Origin: Pseudomonadaceae bacterium
GTDB lineage: Bacteria; Pseudomonadota; Gammaproteobacteria; Pseudomonadales; Pseudomonadaceae
Direction of reading: 5' to 3'
NCBI GenBank assembly: GCA_900766265.1
Contig: CAAFUS010000018.1
Coordinates: 186,001-250,000, forward strand
Length of the DNA stretch: 64,000 bases
Below are positions 7,756 to 16,250 of the stretch, one piece after another (position 1 is the first letter of the stretch; each line of letters opens with the position of its first letter). The notes beneath the pieces were generated by a model. It did no database searches and was not told the DNA's origin. It was given only the letters and a program-made list of their open reading frames with translations. A program made the translations under genes and the position numbers.

Positions 7756-8703
7756 TCAGCGCCCCGCCTCTAGGCTGGCGTCGAGTATCGACAGCACCAG
7801 CTGTTGGAAATCGAGACCCGCGGCACGTGCAGCCATGGGCACCAGGCTGTGATCGGTCATCCCCGGCACGGTGTTCACCTCGAGCAGCCAGAACTGGCCG
7901 CTTTCGGCATCCTGCATCACGTCCACCCGACCCCAGCCACGTACGCCCACGGCATCGCTGGCCTGGGCGCAAAGCGACTTGAGTGCCTGCTCGCTGGCCG
8001 CATCCAGCCCGCAGGGAATGCGGTACTGGGTATCGGAAGCGAGGTACTTGGCGTCGTAGTCGTAAAAGGTGTGAGGGGTTCCGAGGCCGATGGGCGGCAG
8101 CACCTCGCCGCGCAGCAGCGCGACGGTGTATTCGGGTCCCTGGATCCACTGCTCGACCAGAACCTGCGAGTCATAAGCACTGGCCGCACGCCAGGCCGCG
8201 ATCAGCTCGGCGATGCCGCCCACCTTGGCCATGCCGATGCTCGAACCTTCGTGGGCCGGCTTGACGATCAGGGGGAACCCCAGCGCTTGCGCCGCCTGGT
8301 GGCAGTCGGCCTCGCTGGCGAGCGCGGCATGCCGAGGCGTCGGCAGGCCAAGACTTTGCCAGACCTGTTTGGTACGCAGTTTGTCCATCGCCAGGGCCGA
8401 CGCGAGGATGCCGCTGCCGGTGTAGGGAATTCCTGCGCATTCGAGCAGGCCCTGCATGCTGCCGTCTTCGCCGCCACGGCCATGCAGAACGATGAAGGCG
8501 CGATCGATGCGTTCGCTGGTAAGGCGCTTGAGGAAATCCTCGCCCACATCGATGCCGAATGCATCGACACCGGCATCCAGCAACGCGCCGAGCACCGCCT
8601 GACCGGATTTGAGGGAAACCTCGCGCTCGGCGCTGATGCCACCGAACAGTACCGCGACACGACCGAAATCGCGCACATCGCGGGTCGAATGCAACGACGT
8701 CAT
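7756..8703 (-). CDS. ddlB: D-alanine--D-alanine ligase B
   Basis: Ddl joins two D-alanines with ATP to make the dipeptide that MurF adds to the peptidoglycan precursor. This 315-residue protein has the ATP-grasp fold. The N-terminal VAVLFGGISAEREVS, the central HGRGGEDGSMQG and the C-terminal metal site LLEVNTVPGMTDHSLVP are diagnostic. Its start overlaps the end of murC by four bases and ftsQ follows three bases later. The embedding between murC and ftsQ marks it as the dcw-cluster ddlB rather than a stand-alone ddlA. Confidence 0.98.
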   Translation of the reverse strand: MTSLHSTRDVRDFGRVAVLFGGISAEREVSLKSGQAVLGALLDAGVDAFGIDVGEDFLKRLTSERIDRAFIVLHGRGGEDGSMQGLLECAGIPYTGSGILASALAMDKLRTKQVWQSLGLPTPRHAALASEADCHQAAQALGFPLIVKPAHEGSSIGMAKVGGIAELIAAWRAASAYDSQVLVEQWIQGPEYTVALLRGEVLPPIGLGTPHTFYDYDAKYLASDTQYRIPCGLDAASEQALKSLCAQASDAVGVRGWGRVDVMQDAESGQFWLLEVNTVPGMTDHSLVPMAARAAGLDFQQLVLSILDASLEAGR

Positions 8704-10160
8704 TTTGCTTTCCTTGCGGCGCTGTCAGCCCCGCCGAACAAAGGGTTCTGGATCAGTTGCGGCGCGAGGCCACCGATGTCCCCTGCGCCCTGGCAGAGGA
8801 GAATGTCCCCCGCCCGCAGCAGCGGCTTGACCAAGGGGCCCAAGTCGACGCCACGCTCGATATAGATGGGGTCGAGCTGCCCGCGCTGACGAATGCTGTG
8901 ACACAGGTGGCGGCTGTCCGCCCCCGGGATCGGCTCCTCGCCGGCCGGATAGACTTCCATCAGCAGCAGCACATTCGCATCGGCCAGCACCTGGACGAAA
9001 TCCTCGTAAAGATCGCGGGTGCGGGTATAGCGATGGGGCTGGTAGACCATCACTAGACGCCGATCGGGCCAGCCGCCGCGGACGGCGCGGATCACCGCAG
9101 CCACTTCGCGCGGATGATGTCCGTAGTCGTCGACCAGCATCACGCTGCCGCCTTCGACCTGCAGCTCGCCGTACACCTGGAAGCGGCGTCCGACGCCCTG
9201 GAAGGCGGACAGCCCCTGGGCGATGGCTTCGTCGTCGATGCCCTCGTCGGTGGCGATGGCGATGGTCGCCAGTGCATTCAGGACGTTGTGGTTGCCCGGC
9301 ATGTTCACCGACACGTCGAGCGGCTCGTGACCGTCGCGCAGCACGGTGAAATAGGTGCGCATGCCTTCCTGGCGCACATTGACCGCACGGACGTCGGCCC
9401 CTTCGCTGAAGCCGTAGGTGGTTACCGGGCGACCAACCTGGGGCAGTATCTCGCTGACCACCGGGTCGTCCACGCAGACGACCGCCAGGCCGTAGAACGG
9501 CAGGTTGTGCAGGAATTCGATGAAGGTCTTCTTCAGCTTTCCGAAGTCGCCGCCATAGGTGCTCATGTGGTCGGCGTCGATGTTGGTCACCACGGCCACC
9601 ATGGGCTGCAGGTGCAGGAAGCTCGCATCGCTTTCGTCGGCTTCGGCGATCAGGTACCGGCTGCTGCCGAGCTGGGCGTTGGTCCCGGCCGCGTTCAGCC
9701 GACCCCCGATGACGAAGGTCGGGTCCAGACCGCCGGCAGCGAACACCGAGGCCAGGAGGCTGGTGGTCGTGGTCTTGCCATGGGTGCCGGCAACGGCGAT
9801 GCCGTGGCGGTAACGCATCAGCTCCGCCAGCATCTCCGCACGGGGCACCACCGGGATCCGCTGTTCGAGCGCCGTGGCCACTTCAGGATTGGAGTCGTTC
9901 ACCGCGCTGGACACCACCAGCACGTCGGCACCGGATACATTCTCCGCCTGGTGGCCGATGAAGATGTGCGCGCCGAAGCTCTCGAGCCGTTCGGTCGCTG
10001 CCGACGCCTTGAGGTCAGAGCCGGATACGTCGTAACCGAGGTTCAGCAGAACCTCGGCGATGCCGCACATGCCGACACCGCCGATACCGACGAAATGGAT
10101 CCGGCGAATGCGGCGCATCCGGCGGATCTCGGCTTTCACCGCCGCGGGGGACTTAGCCAC
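8700..10160 (-). CDS. murC: UDP-N-acetylmuramate--L-alanine ligase
   Basis: MurC adds L-alanine to UDP-N-acetylmuramate with ATP, the first amino-acid addition in peptidoglycan synthesis. The N-terminal Rossmann motif is HFVGIGGVGMCG. The Mur-ligase P-loop GTHGKTTT is at about residues 125-132. The frame is open upstream to 10202, but the GTG at 10160 is chosen. It is preceded by GGAGGTGG, and the resulting 486 residues starting MAKSPAAV fit pseudomonad MurC, about 480. This start overlaps the murG stop by eight bases, in keeping with the tight packing of the cluster. Confidence 0.97.
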   Translation of the reverse strand: MAKSPAAVKAEIRRMRRIRRIHFVGIGGVGMCGIAEVLLNLGYDVSGSDLKASAATERLESFGAHIFIGHQAENVSGADVLVVSSAVNDSNPEVATALEQRIPVVPRAEMLAELMRYRHGIAVAGTHGKTTTTSLLASVFAAGGLDPTFVIGGRLNAAGTNAQLGSSRYLIAEADESDASFLHLQPMVAVVTNIDADHMSTYGGDFGKLKKTFIEFLHNLPFYGLAVVCVDDPVVSEILPQVGRPVTTYGFSEGADVRAVNVRQEGMRTYFTVLRDGHEPLDVSVNMPGNHNVLNALATIAIATDEGIDDEAIAQGLSAFQGVGRRFQVYGELQVEGGSVMLVDDYGHHPREVAAVIRAVRGGWPDRRLVMVYQPHRYTRTRDLYEDFVQVLADANVLLLMEVYPAGEEPIPGADSRHLCHSIRQRGQLDPIYIERGVDLGPLVKPLLRAGDILLCQGAGDIGGLAPQLIQNPLFGGADSAARKAK

Positions 10161-11223
10161 GAGCCACCTCCAGGCAAATGTCGACAACCGTGCGCGTCGC
10201 ATCCGGTCGCGCCAGACGGCGCGCGGTGGCCCCCATGGCCTTTAGTTTTTCCGGCTGCATCATTACCTCGGTCAGCTGCGCGGCGAGCAGCGCCGCGTCG
10301 GTCTTGGCTTGTGGAAGAAGGACGGCGGCGCCCTCGTTGGCCAGATACTGCGCGTTGCGTGTCTGGTGGTCGTCGATCGCATGGGGCAGCGGAATGAGGA
10401 ACGAGGGAAGCCCCGCCGCCGCCAGTTCGCTGACCGTTAGCGCGCCTGCTCGACAGATCACCAGATCCGCCCAGGCATAAGCGCGCGCCATGTCCTTGAT
10501 GAAAGGAGCTACCTGCGCCTCGACCGCGGCCGCGCGGTAGCGCTCGGTGGTCAAGTCCGCATGCTGCTTGCCGGCCTGGTGGAAAACCTCCGGCCGCAGC
10601 TCCGGCGCCAGCATCGCGAGCGCAGCCGGCACCAGCTTGTTCAGCGGCTCTGCTCCCAGGCTCCCGCCCAGGATCAGCAAACGTGGCCGACGGTCGCGCA
10701 GCGTCTGGCGCGGCGTTTCTAGAAACAGCTCCTCGCGCACCGGATTGCCGGTGGTACGGCGTTTTGCGCTGTTGGCGAAGGTGTTGGGGAAGGCCTCGCA
10801 CACACGACGCGCCATTGGCGCAAGGCTGCGATTGGCGGTACCGGCTACAGCATTCTGCTCATGGATGATGAGCGGCGCACCGGCAAGCCTGGCGGCCAGA
10901 CCACCGGGACCTGTGACGTAACCGCCCAGGCCCAGCACGCATACCGGTTCCAGCTGACGCATCAGACGGCGTGCCTGGAACAGCGAGCGCATCAGCTGGA
11001 ACGGAGCCTTGACCAGCGACAGCGCGCCCTTGCCGCGCAGGCCGCTGACCTGAATCAGGTGCAGCGGCAGCCCTGCAGCCGGCACCAGTTCGTTCTCGAT
11101 CCCACGAGGCGTGCCCAGCCAGTGGACCGAATAGCCACGCGCCTGGAATTCCTTGGCGCACGCCAGCGCCGGGAACACGTGGCCCCCGGTGCCGCCCGCC
11201 ATGATCAACACGTTACCGGCCAT
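10153..11223 (-). CDS. murG: UDP-GlcNAc transferase making lipid II
   Basis: MurG is a peripheral inner-membrane GT-B glycosyltransferase that adds GlcNAc to lipid I to give lipid II. The N-terminal glycine loop GGTGGH is at residues 10-15, and a second glycine-rich loop ILGGSLGAEPLN lies near residue 190. The UDP-GlcNAc-binding stretch SELAAAGLPSFLIPLPHAIDDHQ is in the C-terminal half. The ATG at 11223 (MAGNVLIMAGG) is preferred to the longer open frame and gives 356 residues, the usual length. It overlaps ftsW by 11 bases and murC by eight. Confidence 0.98.
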   Translation of the reverse strand: MAGNVLIMAGGTGGHVFPALACAKEFQARGYSVHWLGTPRGIENELVPAAGLPLHLIQVSGLRGKGALSLVKAPFQLMRSLFQARRLMRQLEPVCVLGLGGYVTGPGGLAARLAGAPLIIHEQNAVAGTANRSLAPMARRVCEAFPNTFANSAKRRTTGNPVREELFLETPRQTLRDRRPRLLILGGSLGAEPLNKLVPAALAMLAPELRPEVFHQAGKQHADLTTERYRAAAVEAQVAPFIKDMARAYAWADLVICRAGALTVSELAAAGLPSFLIPLPHAIDDHQTRNAQYLANEGAAVLLPQAKTDAALLAAQLTEVMMQPEKLKAMGATARRLARPDATRTVVDICLEVARG

Positions 11224-12442
11224 GGACGAGCCCCCCGGTCTTCGCGTCTTCGGGGAAATCGTCTTCGCTGAAGTCGGCGTCTTCGCTGCCAAGCACCGTG
11301 CGGCTTTCCCACTCGATGCGCAGCAGCAGCGCCATGCTCATGCAGGTCACCACCAGCGAGCTGCCGCCGTAACTGAGAAATGGCAACGTCAGGCCCTTGG
11401 TCGGCAGCAACCCGACGTTCACCCCGACGTTGATCAGGAACTGGCCGATCCAGAGGAATGCCAGGCCCCAGGCGACATAGGCGGCGAAGAACTGCTTGGC
11501 CTTTTCCGCCCAGAGGCCGATGTACAGCGCGCGAATCCCGACGAAACCGAACAGCGCCACGGTCGCCAGCGCGCCGACCATGCCCAGCTCTTCGGCCAGC
11601 ACCGAGAACACGAAATCGGTGTGCGCTTCGGGCAGGTAGAACTGCTTCTGGACACTGTTGCCCAGCCCGACGCCGAACCATTCGCCGCGGCCGAAGGCGA
11701 TCAACGCCTGGGTCAGCTGGTAGCCGGCACCGTACTGGTCGGCCCAGGGGTCGGTGAAGGTGATCAGGCGTTGCAGGCGATATTCCTGGGTCTGCACGAG
11801 GACGAACACCGCCGCCACCGCCAGCACCACCATCAGGCCGAAACGGAACAGGCCGACACCGCCGAGGAACAGCATCGCCGCCGCCGCGCCCATCATCACC
11901 ACGGTCGCGCCGAAGTCGGGCTCCATCAGCAGCAGGCCGGCCATAGGCAGCAGCACGACGAAGGGCTTGAAGAACCCGGCCCAGCTTTCCCGGACTTCTT
12001 CCTGACGCCGCACCAGGTAGCCGGCGAGGTAGATCACCACGAACAGCTTGGCCAGTTCGGACGGCTGCACGTTGAAGGCGCCAAAACCGATCCAGCGCAT
12101 CGAACCGTTCACCTCGCGGCCGATGCCGGGCACCAGCACCAGCACCAGCAGCACAAAGGCGCCGAGCAGCAGCATCCAGTCCAGGCGCTGCCAGTTGGCC
12201 AGGGGCACCAGCAGGACCAGACCCGCGACGCCCAGGCCGATCATCAGGTACACCAGGTGACGGATCATGTGATAGAGCGCATTGCCGGCGTTCACCGCGG
12301 CGACCTCCGACGAGGCCGAGGCGATCATCACCAGGCCCAGGCCGAGCAGTGCCAGGCAGCCGGCCAGCATCGGAAAATCGACGTCCATCAGGCCGCGACG
12401 GCTGAAAAGGGGCGATGGCGAATTGAGCAGGGACCGGAGCAT
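11213..12442 (-). CDS. ftsW: Septal peptidoglycan polymerase FtsW (SEDS family)
   Basis: FtsW is the SEDS-family glycosyltransferase that polymerises septal glycan strands together with the transpeptidase FtsI. The 409-residue protein has about ten hydrophobic helices and the SEDS signatures NVGVNVGLLPTKGLTLPFLSYGGSS near the C-terminus and GREVNGSMRWIG centrally. The start MLRSLLNSPS at 12442 is chosen because its ATG overlaps the murD stop (ATGA arrangement). Upstream frame extension reads only out-of-frame murD sequence. A C-terminal cytoplasmic tail rich in acidic residues follows the last helix. Overlap with murG is 11 bases. Confidence 0.98.
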   Translation of the reverse strand: MLRSLLNSPSPLFSRRGLMDVDFPMLAGCLALLGLGLVMIASASSEVAAVNAGNALYHMIRHLVYLMIGLGVAGLVLLVPLANWQRLDWMLLLGAFVLLVLVLVPGIGREVNGSMRWIGFGAFNVQPSELAKLFVVIYLAGYLVRRQEEVRESWAGFFKPFVVLLPMAGLLLMEPDFGATVVMMGAAAAMLFLGGVGLFRFGLMVVLAVAAVFVLVQTQEYRLQRLITFTDPWADQYGAGYQLTQALIAFGRGEWFGVGLGNSVQKQFYLPEAHTDFVFSVLAEELGMVGALATVALFGFVGIRALYIGLWAEKAKQFFAAYVAWGLAFLWIGQFLINVGVNVGLLPTKGLTLPFLSYGGSSLVVTCMSMALLLRIEWESRTVLGSEDADFSEDDFPEDAKTGGLVHGR

Positions 12443-13785
12443 CAGGCGAGCGCCTCCACCGCAGCGGCGAATAGGCGGCCGCGCTCTTCGAAATTCTTGA
12501 ACATGTCGAGACTGGCGCAGGCCGGCGACAGCAGCACCGCATCGCCCGGCTGCGCCTGTTCGGCGGCTTCGCGAACCGCCTCGCCCAGGGACTTCACGAA
12601 AACCGTGGTCACCGCGCCGTCGAGCGTCTCGGCAAGGCGTGCCGCATCGCGCCCGAGCAGGATCACGCAGCGGCAGAAGCGTGCGACCGGCGCCCGCAGC
12701 GCATTGAAGTCGGCGCCCTTGCCATCGCCGCCGGCGACCAGCACCAGCTTGCCTTCGATATCGGCGCCCAGCCCTTCGATGGCCGCCAGCGCCGCGCCGA
12801 CGTTGGTCGCCTTGGAGTCGTCGTAGTAGGAAACGCCGCGACATTCGCCGACCCACTGGCAACGGTGCGGCAGTCCGGTGAACGCACGCAGCGCTTGCAG
12901 CATGGGCTCGAACGGCAAGCCCACCGCATGGCCCAGCGCCAGGGCCGCCAGTGCGTTGGACTGGTTGTGGGCGCCGCGCATCTTCAGCTCGCGCACCGGC
13001 AACAGGGGCTCGAATTGAAACGCCAGGTATTTCTCGCCCCCCTCTTCGACCAGACCGAAGCCCCGGAAATCCGGGCGCCCGAGGCCGAACGACCAGAGAG
13101 GGATGTCTTCGCGAATCAAGGGCCGGCTCAGCCGATCGTCGCGGTTGAACACCACCTGGCGAGCGCCACGGAAGATCCGGTGCTTGGCCTGGTGGTAGGC
13201 CGGCAGACCACTGTAGCGATCCATGTGGTCTTCGCTGATATTCAGGCAGGTGGCGACCTCGGCGTCCAGCCGATCGGTGGTCTCCAACTGGAAACTCGAC
13301 AACTCGATGACGTACAGCTCTACCGAATCGTCGAGCAGGTCCAGCGCCGGCGTGCCCAGGTTGCCGCCTACGGCGACGCGGCGCCCCGCCGCGGCTGCCA
13401 TCTCACCCACCAGCGTGGTCACGGTGCTTTTGGCGTTGGAACCGGTAATAGCTACGATCGGCGCCTTGGCTTCACGAGCAAAGAGTTCGATGTCGCCACT
13501 GATCTTCACGCCGCGCGCCGCCGCTGCCTGCAGTGCCGGAGTGCTCAGGGCCAGCCCAGGGCTGACCAGCAGTTCGCTGGCGCGGCAGAGAAATTCCACG
13601 TCCAGTTCGCCACAGCGAACCTCGACCTGCGGGTAGTGGCTCCTGAGTGTCTCCAGTTCCGGCGGGTTCGCACGCGTATCGGCCACGGCAAAGGCAAGTC
13701 CCCGGCTCGCCAGATGGCGAACCAGGGACATGCCGCTCTTGCCGAGACCGACAACGATGCGGAACTGGTCGGAAGCGATCAGCAC
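12442..13785 (-). CDS. murD: UDP-N-acetylmuramoyl-L-alanine--D-glutamate ligase
   Basis: MurD adds D-glutamate to UDP-MurNAc-L-Ala with ATP. The protein has 447 residues with an N-terminal VVGLGKSGMS nucleotide fold (about residue 11-20) and the Mur-ligase P-loop GSNAKST at 115-121. The segment YYDDSKATNVGA, typical of the family, binds ADP and substrate in the C-terminal half. It starts six bases after mraY and its TGA overlaps the ATG of ftsW. This order (mraY-murD-ftsW-murG-murC) is the standard gammaproteobacterial one. Confidence 0.98.
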   Translation of the reverse strand: MLIASDQFRIVVGLGKSGMSLVRHLASRGLAFAVADTRANPPELETLRSHYPQVEVRCGELDVEFLCRASELLVSPGLALSTPALQAAAARGVKISGDIELFAREAKAPIVAITGSNAKSTVTTLVGEMAAAAGRRVAVGGNLGTPALDLLDDSVELYVIELSSFQLETTDRLDAEVATCLNISEDHMDRYSGLPAYHQAKHRIFRGARQVVFNRDDRLSRPLIREDIPLWSFGLGRPDFRGFGLVEEGGEKYLAFQFEPLLPVRELKMRGAHNQSNALAALALGHAVGLPFEPMLQALRAFTGLPHRCQWVGECRGVSYYDDSKATNVGAALAAIEGLGADIEGKLVLVAGGDGKGADFNALRAPVARFCRCVILLGRDAARLAETLDGAVTTVFVKSLGEAVREAAEQAQPGDAVLLSPACASLDMFKNFEERGRLFAAAVEALA

Positions 13786-13791
13786 TCTGGG

Positions 13792-14874
13792 TTACCTCAG
13801 CTTCAGGGTGGCAAGGCCGACCAGCACCAGGATCACGGTGATGATCCAGAACCGCACGATCACGCGCGGCTCGGGCCAGCCTTTGAGTTCGAAATGGTGG
13901 TGAATCGGCGCCATGCGGAACACGCGCTTGCCCGTCAGCTTGAACGAGGCGACCTGGATCATCACCGACAGGGTCTCCATGACGAAGACGCCACCCATGA
14001 TGAACAGCACGATCTCCTGGCGGACGATCACGGCGATGGTGCCGAGCGCAGCGCCAAGCGCCAGCGCGCCGACGTCGCCCATGAAGACCTGCGCCGGGTA
14101 AGTGTTGAACCAGAGGAAGCCAAGGCCCGCCCCGATCAGCGCGCCGCAGAACACGATCAGCTCGCCGGCACCGGGTACGTTCGGGATCAGCAGATACTCG
14201 GAGAAGTTCGCGTTACCCGAGAGGTAGCAGAAGATGCCCAGCGCGCCGCCGACCATCACCGTCGGCATGATCGCCAGCCCGTCCAGGCCGTCGGTGAGGT
14301 TGACCGCATTGCTCGAGCCGACAATGACGAAGTAGCTCAGCACGATGAAGCCCAGGCCCAGCGGGACCTCGATGTTCTTCAGAAGCGGCATGATGAAGGT
14401 CGTTTCGATCGGGTTCTGCGCGGTGGCATAAAGGAAGGCGGCCGCGCCCAGACCGAACACCGATTGCCAGAAATACTTCCAGCGGCTCGGCAGCCCGCGT
14501 GAATTCTTCTCGATCACCTTGCGGTAGTCATCGACCCAGCCGATCGCGCCGAACAGCAGCGTCACGGCCAGCACGACCCAGACGTAGCGGTTAGACAGGT
14601 CAGCCCAGAGCAGCGTGCTGATGGCGATGGCACTGAGGATCAGCGCGCCGCCCATGGTCGGCGTGCCGGACTTGGACAGATGCGATTGCGGCCCGTCGTT
14701 ACGCACGGCCTGGCCGATCTGGCGGATCTGCAGGGTGCGGATCAGCCAGGGACCCATGCACAGCGACAGCACCAGGGCGGTGAGCACGCCGAGAATCCCG
14801 CGCAGGGTCAGGTACTGGAAGACCGAGAATCCCTTGTAGAACTGTTGCAGATACTCTGCGAGCAGCAGCAGCAT
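13792..14874 (-). CDS. mraY: Phospho-N-acetylmuramoyl-pentapeptide transferase
   Basis: MraY transfers phospho-MurNAc-pentapeptide to undecaprenyl phosphate to form lipid I in the inner membrane. The protein is polytopic with about ten helices. The magnesium-binding DD pair is in GWVDDYRKV, and NLTDGLDGLA and the C-terminal HHHFELKGWPE are diagnostic. The ATG at 14874 (MLLLLAEYLQQF) gives 360 residues, the usual length, and overlaps the murF stop by one base. The longer open frame upstream is rejected because it would add a polar stretch before the first helix. Confidence 0.98.
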   Translation of the reverse strand: MLLLLAEYLQQFYKGFSVFQYLTLRGILGVLTALVLSLCMGPWLIRTLQIRQIGQAVRNDGPQSHLSKSGTPTMGGALILSAIAISTLLWADLSNRYVWVVLAVTLLFGAIGWVDDYRKVIEKNSRGLPSRWKYFWQSVFGLGAAAFLYATAQNPIETTFIMPLLKNIEVPLGLGFIVLSYFVIVGSSNAVNLTDGLDGLAIMPTVMVGGALGIFCYLSGNANFSEYLLIPNVPGAGELIVFCGALIGAGLGFLWFNTYPAQVFMGDVGALALGAALGTIAVIVRQEIVLFIMGGVFVMETLSVMIQVASFKLTGKRVFRMAPIHHHFELKGWPEPRVIVRFWIITVILVLVGLATLKLR

Positions 14875-16250
14875 CAGTGTTTCTCCCTGGCCTGTGGGCA
14901 CAGGGCGGCGACGATCTTGTCCATCGCCGCGCTGCGCGAGCCTTTGATTAATATGGTGGTTGTGCTGCCGCGCTCGGCCTGGAGCGCTTCGATCAGGCTG
15001 GCCTGATCGTCGAAATGCCGGCCGCCGGCGCCAAAGGCGGCCACGGCGTGGGTCATCAGCGGGCCGATGCCGTAGAGCGCGTCAACTTTCCCGACGGCGT
15101 AGGCGCCGACCTCGCGGTGCCCTTCTTCGGCCCACTCGCCCAGCTCGCCCATGTCACCGAGCGCCAGAATCTTTCGCCCGGAGAAGCCGGCCAACACGTC
15201 CACCGCGGCGCACATGGAGGCCGGATTGGCGTTGTAGCTGTCGTCGATGACGCGCACGCCATTGGCGGCGATCTGCGCTACAGCCCGCCCCTTGACCGGC
15301 TGCAGCTGTTGCAGACCAGCAACGATATGCTCAAGGCTCACGCCAAGAGCATGGGCCGCCGCAGCCGCCGCCAGAGCATTGGCCACGTTGTGGCGGCCAA
15401 GCAGGTTCAATTGCACCCGCGCACGCCCTACCGGGCTGAACAGTGTGAAGCTCGGGCAGCCGCGCAGATCGTAGGCGATCGAACCCGGGTAAAACTCGGC
15501 CAGCGCGCTTTCCAGGCCGAAGCTCAGTACCCGATGGCCCCCCGCACGCTTTTCCCAGACCTCATAGGCCTTGTCGTCACGGTTGAGAATGGCTACGCCG
15601 CCGTCGCTCAACCCTTCGAGGATTTCGCCCTTGGCCTGGACAATCTTGTCCGGACCGCCGAACTCGCCGACATGGGCGGTTCCGGCGTTGTTGATCACGG
15701 TGACGTGCGGACGGACCAGATCGACCGTGTAGGCGATCTCGCCCATACGCGATGCGCCAAGCTCGATCACCGCCGCGCGATGGCCGGGTGCGAGTTCGAG
15801 CAGCGTGAGCGGTACGCCCAAATCGTTGTTCAGGTTACCGCGCGTCGCCAGTACCCCGGTCTCGCCGAAGGCCGAACGCAGGATGCTGGCCAGCAGTTCC
15901 TTGACGCTGGTCTTTCCGCTCGAACCGGTGATAGCCGCGACCGGACCGTTGAAACGCTCGCGATTGAGTGCACCGAGCTGGCCCAGCGCGAGACGCGTAT
16001 CGCCCACCACCAGCTGTGGCAGCGCAGCGCCCTGGACTTCGCGCTCGACCAGCGCGGCGACGGCGCCGCTGGCCGCCACCTGCGCGAGGTAGTCGTGGCC
16101 GTCGAAGCGTGGCCCGGTCAGCGCGACGAACAGCTGCCCGGGCTCGATCGCACGGCTGTCGGTGCTAACAGCTGAAAACTCAACATCCGGCCCGACCAGT
16201 CGTGCCGAAAGCGGCTGCGCCAGCTGACTCAAACGCATCTGATCAAACAT
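14874..16250 (-). CDS. murF: UDP-MurNAc-tripeptide--D-Ala-D-Ala ligase
   Basis: MurF adds the D-Ala-D-Ala dipeptide, made by Ddl, to complete UDP-MurNAc-pentapeptide. The P-loop TGSSGKTSVKE lies near residue 107, and RGNLNNDLGVPLTLL and DDSYNANPASM are family signatures. The start MFDQMRLSQL at 16250 gives 458 residues, the length I recall for pseudomonad MurF, and overlaps the murE stop by eight bases. A second Met four codons later is an alternative. The long open frame upstream is antisense-type noise over murE. Confidence 0.97.
   Translation of the reverse strand: MFDQMRLSQLAQPLSARLVGPDVEFSAVSTDSRAIEPGQLFVALTGPRFDGHDYLAQVAASGAVAALVEREVQGAALPQLVVGDTRLALGQLGALNRERFNGPVAAITGSSGKTSVKELLASILRSAFGETGVLATRGNLNNDLGVPLTLLELAPGHRAAVIELGASRMGEIAYTVDLVRPHVTVINNAGTAHVGEFGGPDKIVQAKGEILEGLSDGGVAILNRDDKAYEVWEKRAGGHRVLSFGLESALAEFYPGSIAYDLRGCPSFTLFSPVGRARVQLNLLGRHNVANALAAAAAAHALGVSLEHIVAGLQQLQPVKGRAVAQIAANGVRVIDDSYNANPASMCAAVDVLAGFSGRKILALGDMGELGEWAEEGHREVGAYAVGKVDALYGIGPLMTHAVAAFGAGGRHFDDQASLIEALQAERGSTTTILIKGSRSAAMDKIVAALCPQAREKH

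Noticed and set aside
11153..12826. 557-codon plus-strand frame with many Gln, His and Ala
   Set aside because: It covers ftsW and part of murD in antisense. The composition is the mirror of GC-rich third positions, not a real repeat protein.
12865..14502. 545-codon plus-strand frame opposite murD and mraY
   Set aside because: Antisense to two certain genes, with no ribosome binding site or domain.
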